Shown here piece after piece: positions 23,563-31,458 of a stretch of DNA of 41,536 nt. The position numbers and the translations under genes are program-made. Origin of the DNA: Planctomycetota bacterium (GTDB lineage: Bacteria; Planctomycetota; Phycisphaerae; UBA1845; PWPN01); the NCBI GenBank assembly GCA_022711465.1, contig JAKLEZ010000039.1, forward strand, positions 1 to 41,536, read 5' to 3'. Under the pieces are notes generated by a model. It saw only the letters and a program-made list of their open reading frames with translations. It was not told the DNA's origin and did no database searches. Numbering within the stretch: position 1 is the first letter of the stretch; the number at the start of each line of letters is the position of its first letter.

Positions 23563-24123
23563 CGCATAGCTTCCATTCTGGACCTAAAGGAGTACTTTGC
23601 CATACCGGGCACTGGCGGGTGAGCGTCGTCTGTTGTTGCGGCGCCCGACGGCGAGTTACAGTCTGCCCATCCATGGAGTCCGTTTCCGGCCGCCGGTTGC
23701 GTACCCTTCGCCTGACGCCAGGTGGCGGGGCATCTTCGGGCTGCTTGTTCTCTGCTCTTGATTCGTGTGGTGGCCGGTTGCGTCCGAGCGCGATCACGGT
23801 CATTGTTTCGACTGAACGAAGCCAATTGGGCGGTCAGCGGTCAGCGCTCAGCAATCAGAGCCGTCAGCCGGACGGGGTTGACCGATGGTTGAGTGCCGAC
23901 TGCTTGCGCCAAACGAACCCAACGCAGGGGGTGCGGAGGGCGGTCGCGGGTTTGGGCCGAGCCTCTGCCGGAATAACACCGCAGGCGCTCCGGCAGCCCA
24001 CATGGCAGACGAATCCGGCGAGTGGGTCAGGACCGGATGTCCTACCTGCTTGACGGTTGGCGCTCAGCGGTCAGCGGCAATACCTGGCAGGCGGACTCGC
24101 GGAGTCGTGCGGGATGGCCGAGC
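23563..24123. other. Gene-poor stretch with short GGTCAGC-type repeats
   Basis: No credible gene. Two places (about 23828-23870 and 24056-24080) carry short runs of the heptamer-like word GGTCAGC and its variants (GCTCAGC, AATCAGA, CGTCAGC). These degenerate arrays recall the slipped heptamer repeats often found between planctomycete genes; no function is known to me. Confidence 0.4.
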
Positions 24124-25428
24124 CTATCGTCGGGCATCTGGCTGCGTGCCTGCCTGCCCGTGGTCTTCCGCCCAGATGGCTCTGATCGCATCTTCATCGC
24201 CGAAGCCGTCGGGGACTGCAGGGCTGGGCGTGTTGGCGTAGTACCAGGGTTTGCCCTCAACCGGTGAGGCCAGTGTTCGGCTGCCGGGCATCTGGAGATG
24301 GGCGTTGGGATCCGCTCGCCGCACCCAATCCCACGCGTAGCGGAGCCAGTCGGCGCGGTACTGCCGGTTCTGGTGAGCGAACCAGCAGATCTCGTCGTAG
24401 CCCCAGACCCAGACGCCGCCGGCTCGGGCCTGGCCTGGCTGCCGACTGACACCCCAGTTGTCGATCTCGACCAGGTACGGCAGGTGTGTGCACTTCCACC
24501 CGCTGAACGTCGTGCCGCCCTTGCTCCGGCCATAGATACTGTCGGAGAAGCCGACCTTGAGGATTGCCTGCTGGGGCTTGTCGGGCAGCTCCATAATCCG
24601 TAACGGGAAGGAGTGGAAGTCCATCAGTAGTTGCCCGTTGCGAACCAGCCCGCCGCTGGGGACATGCGAGTCCAGCAGCACCATGTGCCGGCGAGCGTGC
24701 GTGGCTGCATGGGATCGGATCAGGCCGAGCACTTGGGCGTAGTGGTCGAGGTGCGGATCGTTCTGGTTCATGAGTTCGGTCTGCCCGAGGTGGATCGCTT
24801 CGCAGCCGAGGTCAATGAACGAGGCCCCCAGGAAGTAGAACCACAGCTTCGTCTCCGGGCGACTGACGTCCGGCACCGACTGGCCGCTGCGCCAGTGGTT
24901 CTTGAACCGGCCATCGGGATAGAGCATATCGGCGTAGCGGAAGTTGCGGGTCTCCACCGGCCGGCCGAGGGCCTTGAATGCCCAGTCCGGCACAGGAACC
25001 TGGTCGACCTGTGTGGTGACGATCTCGAAGATGCAGGCCTGCAGGATCATGTCCGGATCGACCTCGGACAATTTGGGGACCTGTTGCCGGGCTCGCTCCA
25101 GATTACTCAACACGCCCGCCTCGCCGCCCCACAGGCAGAGACTCCGCCCGATGAACTTGGCGCCGATCCGCTGCAGCATGCGGGCGTTGTCGGCCAGATC
25201 ACCGTGGCCGTTGAGCAGGCCCTCCATGGTAATTGCCCGGGCAAGGTAGTTTTCGAGAACTTCGCGAGAGATGTGTTTGTCGAATCGGTAATTGTGGTCG
25301 CGGGCTCTGCTGCTCGAAGCGGCCACGGCCGTGGTCGACGTATGGTCCGACTGGGTCGAGGTCTGGCCGGCGGACATCAACGGATGCCAAGACAGGCCCA
25401 AGACCATGAGGAGCAGGAACCGAGCCAT
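24124..25428 (-). CDS. Secreted hypothetical protein, possibly a TIM-barrel hydrolase
   Basis: ATG at 25428 follows GGAG at seven bases and begins a signal peptide (MARFLLLMVLGLSWHPLMSA). The mature 410 or so residues contain RFDKHISREVLENYLARAIT, RMLQRIGAKFIGRSLCLWGG, KLWFYFLGASFIDLGCEAIH, HMVLLDSHVPSGGLVRNGQL and VWVWGYDEICWFAHQNRQYR. The alternation of strand-like and helix segments with Trp, Glu and Asp at strand ends suggests a TIM barrel like those of glycoside hydrolases, but I cannot name a family. It shows no truncation. The esterase genes upstream are on the same strand and could be co-expressed. Confidence 0.7.
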   Translation of the reverse strand: MARFLLLMVLGLSWHPLMSAGQTSTQSDHTSTTAVAASSSRARDHNYRFDKHISREVLENYLARAITMEGLLNGHGDLADNARMLQRIGAKFIGRSLCLWGGEAGVLSNLERARQQVPKLSEVDPDMILQACIFEIVTTQVDQVPVPDWAFKALGRPVETRNFRYADMLYPDGRFKNHWRSGQSVPDVSRPETKLWFYFLGASFIDLGCEAIHLGQTELMNQNDPHLDHYAQVLGLIRSHAATHARRHMVLLDSHVPSGGLVRNGQLLMDFHSFPLRIMELPDKPQQAILKVGFSDSIYGRSKGGTTFSGWKCTHLPYLVEIDNWGVSRQPGQARAGGVWVWGYDEICWFAHQNRQYRADWLRYAWDWVRRADPNAHLQMPGSRTLASPVEGKPWYYANTPSPAVPDGFGDEDAIRAIWAEDHGQAGTQPDARR

Positions 25429-25561
25429 CTTTGTCTCCGTTCTTGGTTGAGGGTATGTCCCGCATGCTCGGCGGTAGCCGCGCCCATTTGGCCGGCGAAT
25501 CTGGCCCTCGGCGAGAGCCGCCTGCTCTCCATGCCGGGGCGAGCATGATGTCAGCTCCGGC

Positions 25562-26299
25562 CTAGCGCTTATGGCTGAGGAGCCAACTGTAGAACTCGGG
25601 GCTGTCGTAGGTTCGGGTCCAGGAATCGTGATCGGCGTTGGGGTACATGGTCAGCTTGACGTTCGGGTTGGTCTGCTTGAGCATGTCGACCATGCGGGTG
25701 GACTCGCTTGGTGCGACCACCGGGTCCTTGGCTCCGTGGAACACCCAGGTAGGCGTCTTGGCGAGCTGTTCGCGGGCGAGGTAGGGGATTCCGCCGCCGC
25801 AGATGGGGGCGATGGCCGCGAACCGCTCCGGGTGGTGGCAGGCCAGGTTCCATGTGCCATAGCCGCCCATGCTCAGGCCGGTGAGGTAGATGCGTGATTC
25901 GTCGACCGCGTACTTGGCGACGATTTCATCGATGAGGGCGTCGAGGGCGGCGGGGTCCCACCATCTCTTGGCCGGGCACTGGGGGGATGCGACGATGAAG
26001 GGGAACTCGCGGCCGGCGGCGATGAGCTTGGGCGGGCCGTGCCGTTTCACGGCCTCGATATGAGTGCCGCGTTCGCCGGCGCCGTGGAGGAACAGGACCA
26101 ACGGCCACTTCTTGTCGGGAGTTCCGTATTCCTTGGGCAGATAGAGCAGGTACTTGTACTCGAATGCTTTGGTGACCTCCTTCTTGAAGGTCTGGACGGT
26201 TTGGGCCGGGCGGCTGGTGGGGCCTTGTGCGAAAGCAGCGCAGCCGGACATCATCAGCCAGGTGATCATGGGAGACACGAAATGCGTGACCCGTCTCAT
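25562..26299 (-). CDS. Secreted alpha/beta-hydrolase esterase (CE1-like)
   Basis: ATG at 26299 (MRRVTHFVSPMITWLMMSGC) is chosen because AGGAGA precedes it; the signal ends at SGC-AAFAQ, so export as a soluble protein or a lipoprotein are both possible. The 245-aa enzyme has the alpha/beta-hydrolase core: PLVLFLHGAGERG (oxyanion region), nucleophile elbow YLTGLSMGGYGTW, GAKDPVVAPSEST (Asp) and YPNADHDSWTRTY (His), so the triad is complete. It resembles phospholipase/carboxylesterase and feruloyl- or acetyl-xylan-esterase-like (CE1) planctomycete proteins that remove ester groups from polysaccharides. A paralogue without a signal peptide lies directly upstream (26395-27099). Confidence 0.88.
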   Translation of the reverse strand: MRRVTHFVSPMITWLMMSGCAAFAQGPTSRPAQTVQTFKKEVTKAFEYKYLLYLPKEYGTPDKKWPLVLFLHGAGERGTHIEAVKRHGPPKLIAAGREFPFIVASPQCPAKRWWDPAALDALIDEIVAKYAVDESRIYLTGLSMGGYGTWNLACHHPERFAAIAPICGGGIPYLAREQLAKTPTWVFHGAKDPVVAPSESTRMVDMLKQTNPNVKLTMYPNADHDSWTRTYDSPEFYSWLLSHKR

Positions 26300-26394
26300 C
26301 GGTTTTCTCCTCTTGAATGAGGCCCGGGGCATGGGGCCTACCCAGTGAGGGTCATGGGGCGAGCGGCGGGCCGGACCCGATCTCGAGATCGCGG

Positions 26395-27099
26395 TCACGT
26401 GCCTCCCGCGGCTCGGGCCGCTCGCTTGTGGCTCAACAGCCAGTCGTACAGTTCGTGACCCTCGTACGTGCGGGTCCAGGCATCATGGCCGACGCCGGGA
26501 TAGACGGTCAAGCGGGCATTGCCGCCGGCTTGCTGAACTGCCTCGACCATTCGCTGGGACTCGTACGGGGGCACGACCTCGTCCTGGTCGCCGTGGAAGG
26601 CCCAGACGGGCACGCGTCTGAGCCGGTAGGCGATGTAGGGGGCGCCGCCGCCGCAGATGGGGGCGATGGCCGCGAATCGTTCCGGGGTATCGATTCCGAG
26701 AGCCCAGGTACCGAATCCGCCCATGCTGAGGCCGGTGAGGTAAACGCGGTCCTTGTCGATGTTGTGGTGTTCTTGTACCTCGTCGAGGAGTTCGGTGAGG
26801 AGGTGGGGGTGCCAGGTCTGGTCCTTGGGGCACAGGGGTGACAGGACGATGAAGGGTAGATCGCGGCCGGCGGCGATGAGCTTGGGCGGGCCGTGTTTTT
26901 TTACCATTTCGAGGTCGTCGCCCCGCTCGCCGGCGCCGTGCAGGTAGAGGATCAGTGGCCAGGGGTGGCCCTGAGGTTGGCAGGCGGATGGCAGATGGAG
27001 CAAGTAGCGGCATTGGGCTCGCCTGCGGAACGGCCGGTCGAGGCTCAGGGCCTGCTGGGGATTCGCCCTGTGGTTGAGGGATGGGTTATTGGAGGACAT
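26395..27099 (-). CDS. Paralogous alpha/beta-hydrolase esterase without a signal peptide
   Basis: The 234-aa product is clearly homologous to the neighbouring secreted esterase: PLILYLHGAGERGDDLEMVK, KHGPPKLIAAGRDLPFIVLS, YLTGLSMGGFGTWALGI, GDQDEVVPPYESQRM, YPGVGHDAWTRTY. Ser, Asp and His of the triad are in place. The N terminus (MSSNNPSLNHRANPQQ) has no signal peptide, so it should stay in the cytoplasm unless the true start is different; no good ribosome-binding site is visible. The two genes are tandem, same strand, about 95 bases apart, and look like a local duplication that diverged in location. Confidence 0.83.
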   Translation of the reverse strand: MSSNNPSLNHRANPQQALSLDRPFRRRAQCRYLLHLPSACQPQGHPWPLILYLHGAGERGDDLEMVKKHGPPKLIAAGRDLPFIVLSPLCPKDQTWHPHLLTELLDEVQEHHNIDKDRVYLTGLSMGGFGTWALGIDTPERFAAIAPICGGGAPYIAYRLRRVPVWAFHGDQDEVVPPYESQRMVEAVQQAGGNARLTVYPGVGHDAWTRTYEGHELYDWLLSHKRAARAAGGT

Positions 27100-27479
27100 G
27101 CGGGTATTGTGCCGTTGGGTGGCCCGGCGGGCAAATGGCCGGTTTGGGGTCGTCGCTGGAGGCCGGTGGCCCAGGCTACTGTGGCGTGTAGCACGGCTGG
27201 GTCGTCCAGCCCGGGATGGGATTGACGCGTACCGCCCAGGTCGCGTAGGGCTGGCTGTTGAATGCGCTGCGTTTGGGCGCGAGCCATTGTCGCGATGGCG
27301 TGGGGCGGCCTTGTCAGGCCGTGTTCTTGCGAGGATGATAGGCTTTTGTCGGGTAACGGTGTGCGGGGCATGGAGGCGTGGGCGTGATGCCCCTGGGACG
27401 GTCGGGTCGGACCGAGCAGGCTGGCTTGACGGAAGCCCGCCTACCCCACTGCGGCGGACTGCATACGAGGGACGGATCG
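27100..27479. other. Divergent intergenic region upstream of murA
   Basis: About 380 bases, G/T-rich on the plus strand, no convincing small gene and no clear -35/-10 pair or hairpin. Confidence 0.35.
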
Positions 27480-28760
27480 GTGGACTACTTTCAGATCGCC
27501 GGAGGCAAGCGCCTTCGCGGGACGGTTGAGATCAGCGGTTCGAAGAATGCGGCGTTGCCGATCATGGCCGCGTCGATTCTGTGCGAGGGCGAGGTTGTTC
27601 TGCACAATGTGCCCGACCTGGCCGACGTGCGGAGCATGGAGGTTCTGCTCAACAAGTTGGGTGTAGCCACCTCCCGTGAGGCTGGGGGGACGGTTCGGCT
27701 CAAGGTTCAGGACGAGATGAACTGCCATGCGGACTATGAGCTGGTCCGCAAGATGCGGGCGAGTGTTTGCGTCATGGGGCCGCTTCTTGCCAAGCGGCAC
27801 AAGGCTCAGGTGAGCATGCCTGGCGGCTGCAACATCGGCGACCGGCCGATCAACCTGCACATTGCCGGTTTGACGGGGCTGGGGGCGGACACCGACCTGA
27901 TGAGTGGCGACCTTCTACTCAAGGCCAAGCGGCTGACGGGGGCGGAGTTGTTTTTGGGCGGTCCGTTTGGATCGACAGTGACGGGTACGGCGAACATTCT
28001 CATGGCGGCCACGCTGGCCGAGGGTCGGACGGTGATCGAATCGGCCGCTTGTGAGCCGGAAGTGACCGATCTGGCCAACTTCTTGAAGGCGTGCGGGGCT
28101 CAGATTTCGGGCGAGGGCTCCCCGCGGATTACGGTGGACGGGGTCAAGCAGCTGAAGGGGTGCGAGTACACGATTATCCCGGATCGGATTGAGGCGGGGA
28201 CGTTCATGATCGCGGGGGCAATCACCAATGGCGACATTCATTTGCGTAACTGCAGGCTGGAGCACCTGTTAGCGGTGGTTGACAGGCTGCGTCAGATTGG
28301 GGTGAACATTGAGCGGGAAGGTGAGGAGGTAGTGGTGTCGAGTTCTCGACGTCTGGAGCCGACCACGGTGACCTCGCAGCCTTATCCTGGTTTCCCGACG
28401 GATTTGCAGGCTCAGATCATGGCTTTGCTCTGCTTGGCGGACGGCAACAGCATCATCACGGAGAAGATCTACCCTGACCGGTTCATGCACGTGGCCGAGT
28501 TGAACCGACTGGGGGCGGTCTTGCGCAAGGAAGGGCCGACGGTGATTGTCGAAGGGGTGAAGAGGCTGATTGGGGCTCCGGTGATGGCCTCGGATTTACG
28601 GGCATCGGCGGCTCTGGTTCTGGCCGGTCTGGTGGCCAAGGGGGAGACGACGGTGAACCGGGTGTACCATATTGACCGCGGGTACGAGCGGATCGAGCGG
28701 AAACTGCGGCCGCTGGGGGCGGACATTGAGCGGTTGAATCGAGCGACAGAGGACAGCTGA
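27480..28760 (+). CDS. murA: UDP-N-acetylglucosamine 1-carboxyvinyltransferase
   Basis: GTG at 27480 (giving MDYFQIAGGKRLRGTVEISG) with GAGGGACG upstream is preferred over an in-frame ATG 102 bases earlier. The 426-aa length matches MurA (about 420). Conserved parts: SGSKNAALPIMAASIL, LVRKMRASVCVMGPLLAKR, the active-site Cys117 in MPGGCNIGDRPI (target of fosfomycin), GPFGSTVTGTANILMAATLA, IIPDRIEAGTFMIAGAI, YPGFPTDLQAQIMALLCLAD. It transfers enolpyruvate from PEP to UDP-GlcNAc, the first committed step of peptidoglycan synthesis in the cytoplasm. Its presence fits the finding that planctomycetes do make peptidoglycan. The gene stands alone, followed by a promoter for the next unit. Confidence 0.95.
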   Translation: MDYFQIAGGKRLRGTVEISGSKNAALPIMAASILCEGEVVLHNVPDLADVRSMEVLLNKLGVATSREAGGTVRLKVQDEMNCHADYELVRKMRASVCVMGPLLAKRHKAQVSMPGGCNIGDRPINLHIAGLTGLGADTDLMSGDLLLKAKRLTGAELFLGGPFGSTVTGTANILMAATLAEGRTVIESAACEPEVTDLANFLKACGAQISGEGSPRITVDGVKQLKGCEYTIIPDRIEAGTFMIAGAITNGDIHLRNCRLEHLLAVVDRLRQIGVNIEREGEEVVVSSSRRLEPTTVTSQPYPGFPTDLQAQIMALLCLADGNSIITEKIYPDRFMHVAELNRLGAVLRKEGPTVIVEGVKRLIGAPVMASDLRASAALVLAGLVAKGETTVNRVYHIDRGYERIERKLRPLGADIERLNRATEDS

Positions 28761-28865
28761 TCCGGGTGGCCGAGGCTGGTGGTGTATGTGGGAGCGGTGT
28801 GGCGGGGGGGTGTTTTTTGTCGAAATTCTGGTGTAGCGGGGCTTCGCGGGGGGGTGGAGGCGGGG

Positions 28866-28893
28866 TTGACAGGGCGGAGCGGATAAGTACAGT
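28866..28893 (+). promoter_or_regulatory. Sigma-70-like promoter before the lipoprotein gene
   Basis: TTGACA (28866-28871), 16-base spacer, TACAGT (28888-28893), about 70 bases before the GTG start of the lipoprotein gene and after murA has ended. Confidence 0.45.
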
Positions 28894-28964
28894 GTTGTGC
28901 GAGCCTCGCGCTGCCCGGCCGGGTGGCGGAACGGCCGCGAAAGTCCCAGCAAAGGAGCAAAGAC

Positions 28965-29975
28965 GTGGTGAGAGCCGAGCGAGAGTATGGCCGCCGGTCC
29001 AGCCGTTCCAGGCGGGCCGCCTGGATGACGATGTCGGCGGGGTTGGTGCTGGCGGGGGCGATCGGCTGCAGCCAGACCCCGCGGGAGCACGGTTACTTCG
29101 ACCAGGGGAAGACTCAGATCCAGTTTTTCTCTCCCCCGGGGACGAACGTGACTGTGCGGGCGTGTTCGATCCGCAGCCATGAGGTTGCGGAGTATGGTCC
29201 GTTCGAGAACCGGCTCGAGCAGACTCCCGAGGAGTTTGCGGTGTTCAATCTGCGGCCGGGCAGGTATGAGTTCAAGTACACCTCGGTTGATGGTTTGCCC
29301 GGGGCGAGCATCTACGGGGAGCTGGAGGTCATGTGGGCCAACAGCTCGGAGGCGGCGATGTTCCAACGGCGGGCGTTCATCCCTGTCTCGCTGCCTTCGG
29401 AGGCCTACAAGAAGGCCGAGATCACCGGGAACGAGATCTTCCCCTATCGTGGGGAAGCCTATCGCACCGCGATCGACGAGAATGACATCCGGCGGCTCCG
29501 GGAAGGCGACGTGGTTGAGAAGGTCTTCTTCGTAGCCGACATGGAGGCAGTGGCTCGGCAGAAGGACCAGACGGCGGAGGATTTGAAGGTTCTGGAGCGG
29601 AAGCTGGAGTACATCGAGGCCCGGTTCCGCAACAGCTACTACGACTTTCGGATCGACGTCAGTGACCCGAGCGCGAACTTCTGGCGGACGGACCGGGAGT
29701 TCATTCGCTGGGAGAAAGAACGGCAGGAGGCCCTGCAGAAGCAGGAGAAGCTCGAGTCCCGGCTGCGGCGGATGAACGCCCTGCTCAAGGGTGACACCGT
29801 CTTGACCCGCAAGGGGATGCTTGCCCTGGCGACCGAAGAGGTCGTGGCTTCGCACAAGGATGTGGCCAGAGCCTCGGGAGAAGTAGGCGAGGTGCTGCTG
29901 GTCATGCGAATTGGCGGGCGGCATATGAAGTGGAGCGACCCGAACCGCGAACTGGCGGCGGGGAAGAAGTACTGA
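28965..29975 (+). CDS. Putative lipoprotein of unknown function
   Basis: The GTG at 28965 follows AAAGGAG. The 336-aa product has a long basic N terminus (RRSSRSRRAAW), a hydrophobic segment and a lipobox-like AIGC with Cys35, so it is probably a lipoprotein. The mature part contains a beta-rich domain (IQFFSPPGTNVTVRACSI, FAVFNLRPGRYEFKYTSVDG) and a helical, charged C-terminal half likely to form a coiled coil (RQKDQTAEDLKVLERKLEY, RWEKERQEALQKQEKLESRL). I do not recognise a family. The SUMF1-type lipoprotein follows within 65 bases and the terminator comes after that, so the two are probably one transcript and may form a complex at the membrane. Confidence 0.75.
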   Translation: MVRAEREYGRRSSRSRRAAWMTMSAGLVLAGAIGCSQTPREHGYFDQGKTQIQFFSPPGTNVTVRACSIRSHEVAEYGPFENRLEQTPEEFAVFNLRPGRYEFKYTSVDGLPGASIYGELEVMWANSSEAAMFQRRAFIPVSLPSEAYKKAEITGNEIFPYRGEAYRTAIDENDIRRLREGDVVEKVFFVADMEAVARQKDQTAEDLKVLERKLEYIEARFRNSYYDFRIDVSDPSANFWRTDREFIRWEKERQEALQKQEKLESRLRRMNALLKGDTVLTRKGMLALATEEVVASHKDVARASGEVGEVLLVMRIGGRHMKWSDPNRELAAGKKY

Positions 29976-30038
29976 GTCGCAAGGTTGCCGGAGCAGCTCC
30001 CCGGCCTGGATGGCCGGTGGTTAGGGAGGATACTTCGA

Positions 30039-31178
30039 ATGGCGGCAGTCAATCGTGTTTGGACAGGTGGCCTGATGGCGTGTGCCCTGGCCGTGGTTCT
30101 GGCATCCGGATTCGGCTGCCACTGCAAGAACAAGAGCATGACCATCCTCCCGTCGCCCCTGGCAGACACGGCGGCGGTGCTTCCCGAGGGTGTTACTCTG
30201 CCTGCCGGGTTCTACCCGCTGGCGGGTCACTACCAGCCGAACAGCCAAGATGACGACTACAACGGCTGGCCGCGATACATCGTGTCCGATAAGGACGACA
30301 TGATCATGGCCTACGTTCCCGCTCAGGCCATCGTGATGGGTGGCGGAGCGGGTCTGGACGAGGTGCCGGCGCGGACGGTGAGCGTCAGCCACTTCTACAT
30401 CGACCTGCACGAGGTCAGCAACGCCCAGTTCAACCGGTTCTATCGCCTTGCGGTTCGGCAGGACGAGAAGGATTCGTCGTGGAGTCCGGAGCATCCGTTG
30501 CGGGCGAACGATCCTGACTACTGCGGAGCGATGGGGCGTCCGTGGCAGGTCACTCGCGCTTTCAAGGACTTCTGGAGGCTGAGCGCCAACAATCTGCACC
30601 CGGTCAGGAATGTGTCCTGGTGGGAGGCCAACAGCTACAGCCGCTGGACTGGCAAGCAGCTTCCGACCGAGGCTCAATGGGAAGCTGCGGCCCGCGGTTC
30701 CGACCGCCGCAAGTACCCGTGGGGCAACCAGAGTACCAGTGAGGTGACGCGCTATCTGTGCAACAGCAAGACGCAGAAGGCCAACTATGACGGCTATGAG
30801 TACACCGCCCCGGTGGAGAGCTTTGCTGGCGGCGTGAGCCCGTACGGGGTTTACCAGATGGCCGGCAATGTGGCCGAATGGTGCTCGGACTGGTACGACC
30901 CCGGTCGTTACGCCTATCCCAGCCTGGAGGATCCGCCGTCGGACGTGATTCGCGGCCCGAAGCTGTTTGGCGACCGGAACTACCCGAATCCGCAGGATAA
31001 GGATGCCCGCAACGCGCGTGTAGGTCCGCTTCGCGGCGATCAGAAGGCGATTCGAGGCGGTTCTTTTGCCGACCCGATCGAAAGCTGCCGGGTAGAGACT
31101 CGCGAGGCCGCTCGTCCCGACGCCCACCTGAATGATGTCGGGTTCCGTTGCGTTCTGCCACTCGCCTCGGCTCAGTGA
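30039..31178 (+). CDS. SUMF1/FGE-domain putative lipoprotein, likely non-catalytic
   Basis: ATG at 30039 with GGGAGG upstream gives a 379-aa protein with an N-terminal hydrophobic segment ending at Cys27 (FGC-HC). It has the formylglycine-generating-enzyme fold: YVPAQAIVMGGGAGLDEVP, FYIDLHEVSNAQFNRFYRLA, NNLHPVRNVSWWEANSYSRW, TGKQLPTEAQWEAAARGSD, YPWGN, GVYQMAGNVAEWCSDWYD, AIRGGSF and DVGFRC. True FGE needs a copper-binding Cys pair in the segment after RGGS; here only one Cys (ESCRVE) is present before the final GFRC. It is therefore more likely a structural or ligand-binding member. It is co-transcribed with the upstream lipoprotein and followed by a terminator. Confidence 0.85.
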   Translation: MAAVNRVWTGGLMACALAVVLASGFGCHCKNKSMTILPSPLADTAAVLPEGVTLPAGFYPLAGHYQPNSQDDDYNGWPRYIVSDKDDMIMAYVPAQAIVMGGGAGLDEVPARTVSVSHFYIDLHEVSNAQFNRFYRLAVRQDEKDSSWSPEHPLRANDPDYCGAMGRPWQVTRAFKDFWRLSANNLHPVRNVSWWEANSYSRWTGKQLPTEAQWEAAARGSDRRKYPWGNQSTSEVTRYLCNSKTQKANYDGYEYTAPVESFAGGVSPYGVYQMAGNVAEWCSDWYDPGRYAYPSLEDPPSDVIRGPKLFGDRNYPNPQDKDARNARVGPLRGDQKAIRGGSFADPIESCRVETREAARPDAHLNDVGFRCVLPLASAQ

Positions 31179-31252
31179 TGAGCCTTTGAGCCAACGTTCC
31201 GCCGGGCGGCGCTTCCACGTGGACGTTGAGCATCACGAAGACTGAAGACAGG

Positions 31253-31286
31253 GAGCCAAGCGAATCCGCTTGGCTCTCTTGTTTTG
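31253..31286 (+). terminator. Rho-independent terminator
   Basis: GAGCCAAGCG (31253-31262) pairs perfectly with CGCTTGGCTC (31267-31276) around AATC, followed by TCTTGTTTTG. It closes the lipoprotein-SUMF1 unit. Confidence 0.9.
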
Positions 31287-31458
31287 TGTCCGCCTCGGTT
31301 CGCGTGCCGCCGCGAACCCGGGGATGCGGTTGGGGGATGGGGGTGCGGGCGCCGGGTTTATCGGGCTTTTCGCAAGGTTGATTCTACGGTCTTGTCACAT
31401 AACAATGAGATAGAGCGAAGAGTCGCGGCGACTTGGTTAACCCGGTGGAGGTGGAGGG

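Noticed and set aside
19106..23803. A 1565-codon open frame antisense to the S8 protease
   Set aside because: It mirrors the high-GC codon pattern and the tandem repeats of the sense gene; its sequence is Arg/Gly/Asp-rich low complexity with no domain, whereas the sense strand has a full catalytic triad and signal peptide.
23828..24080. CRISPR array
   Set aside because: Repeats are about seven bases, degenerate, and have no spacers of regular length; no cas genes in the window.
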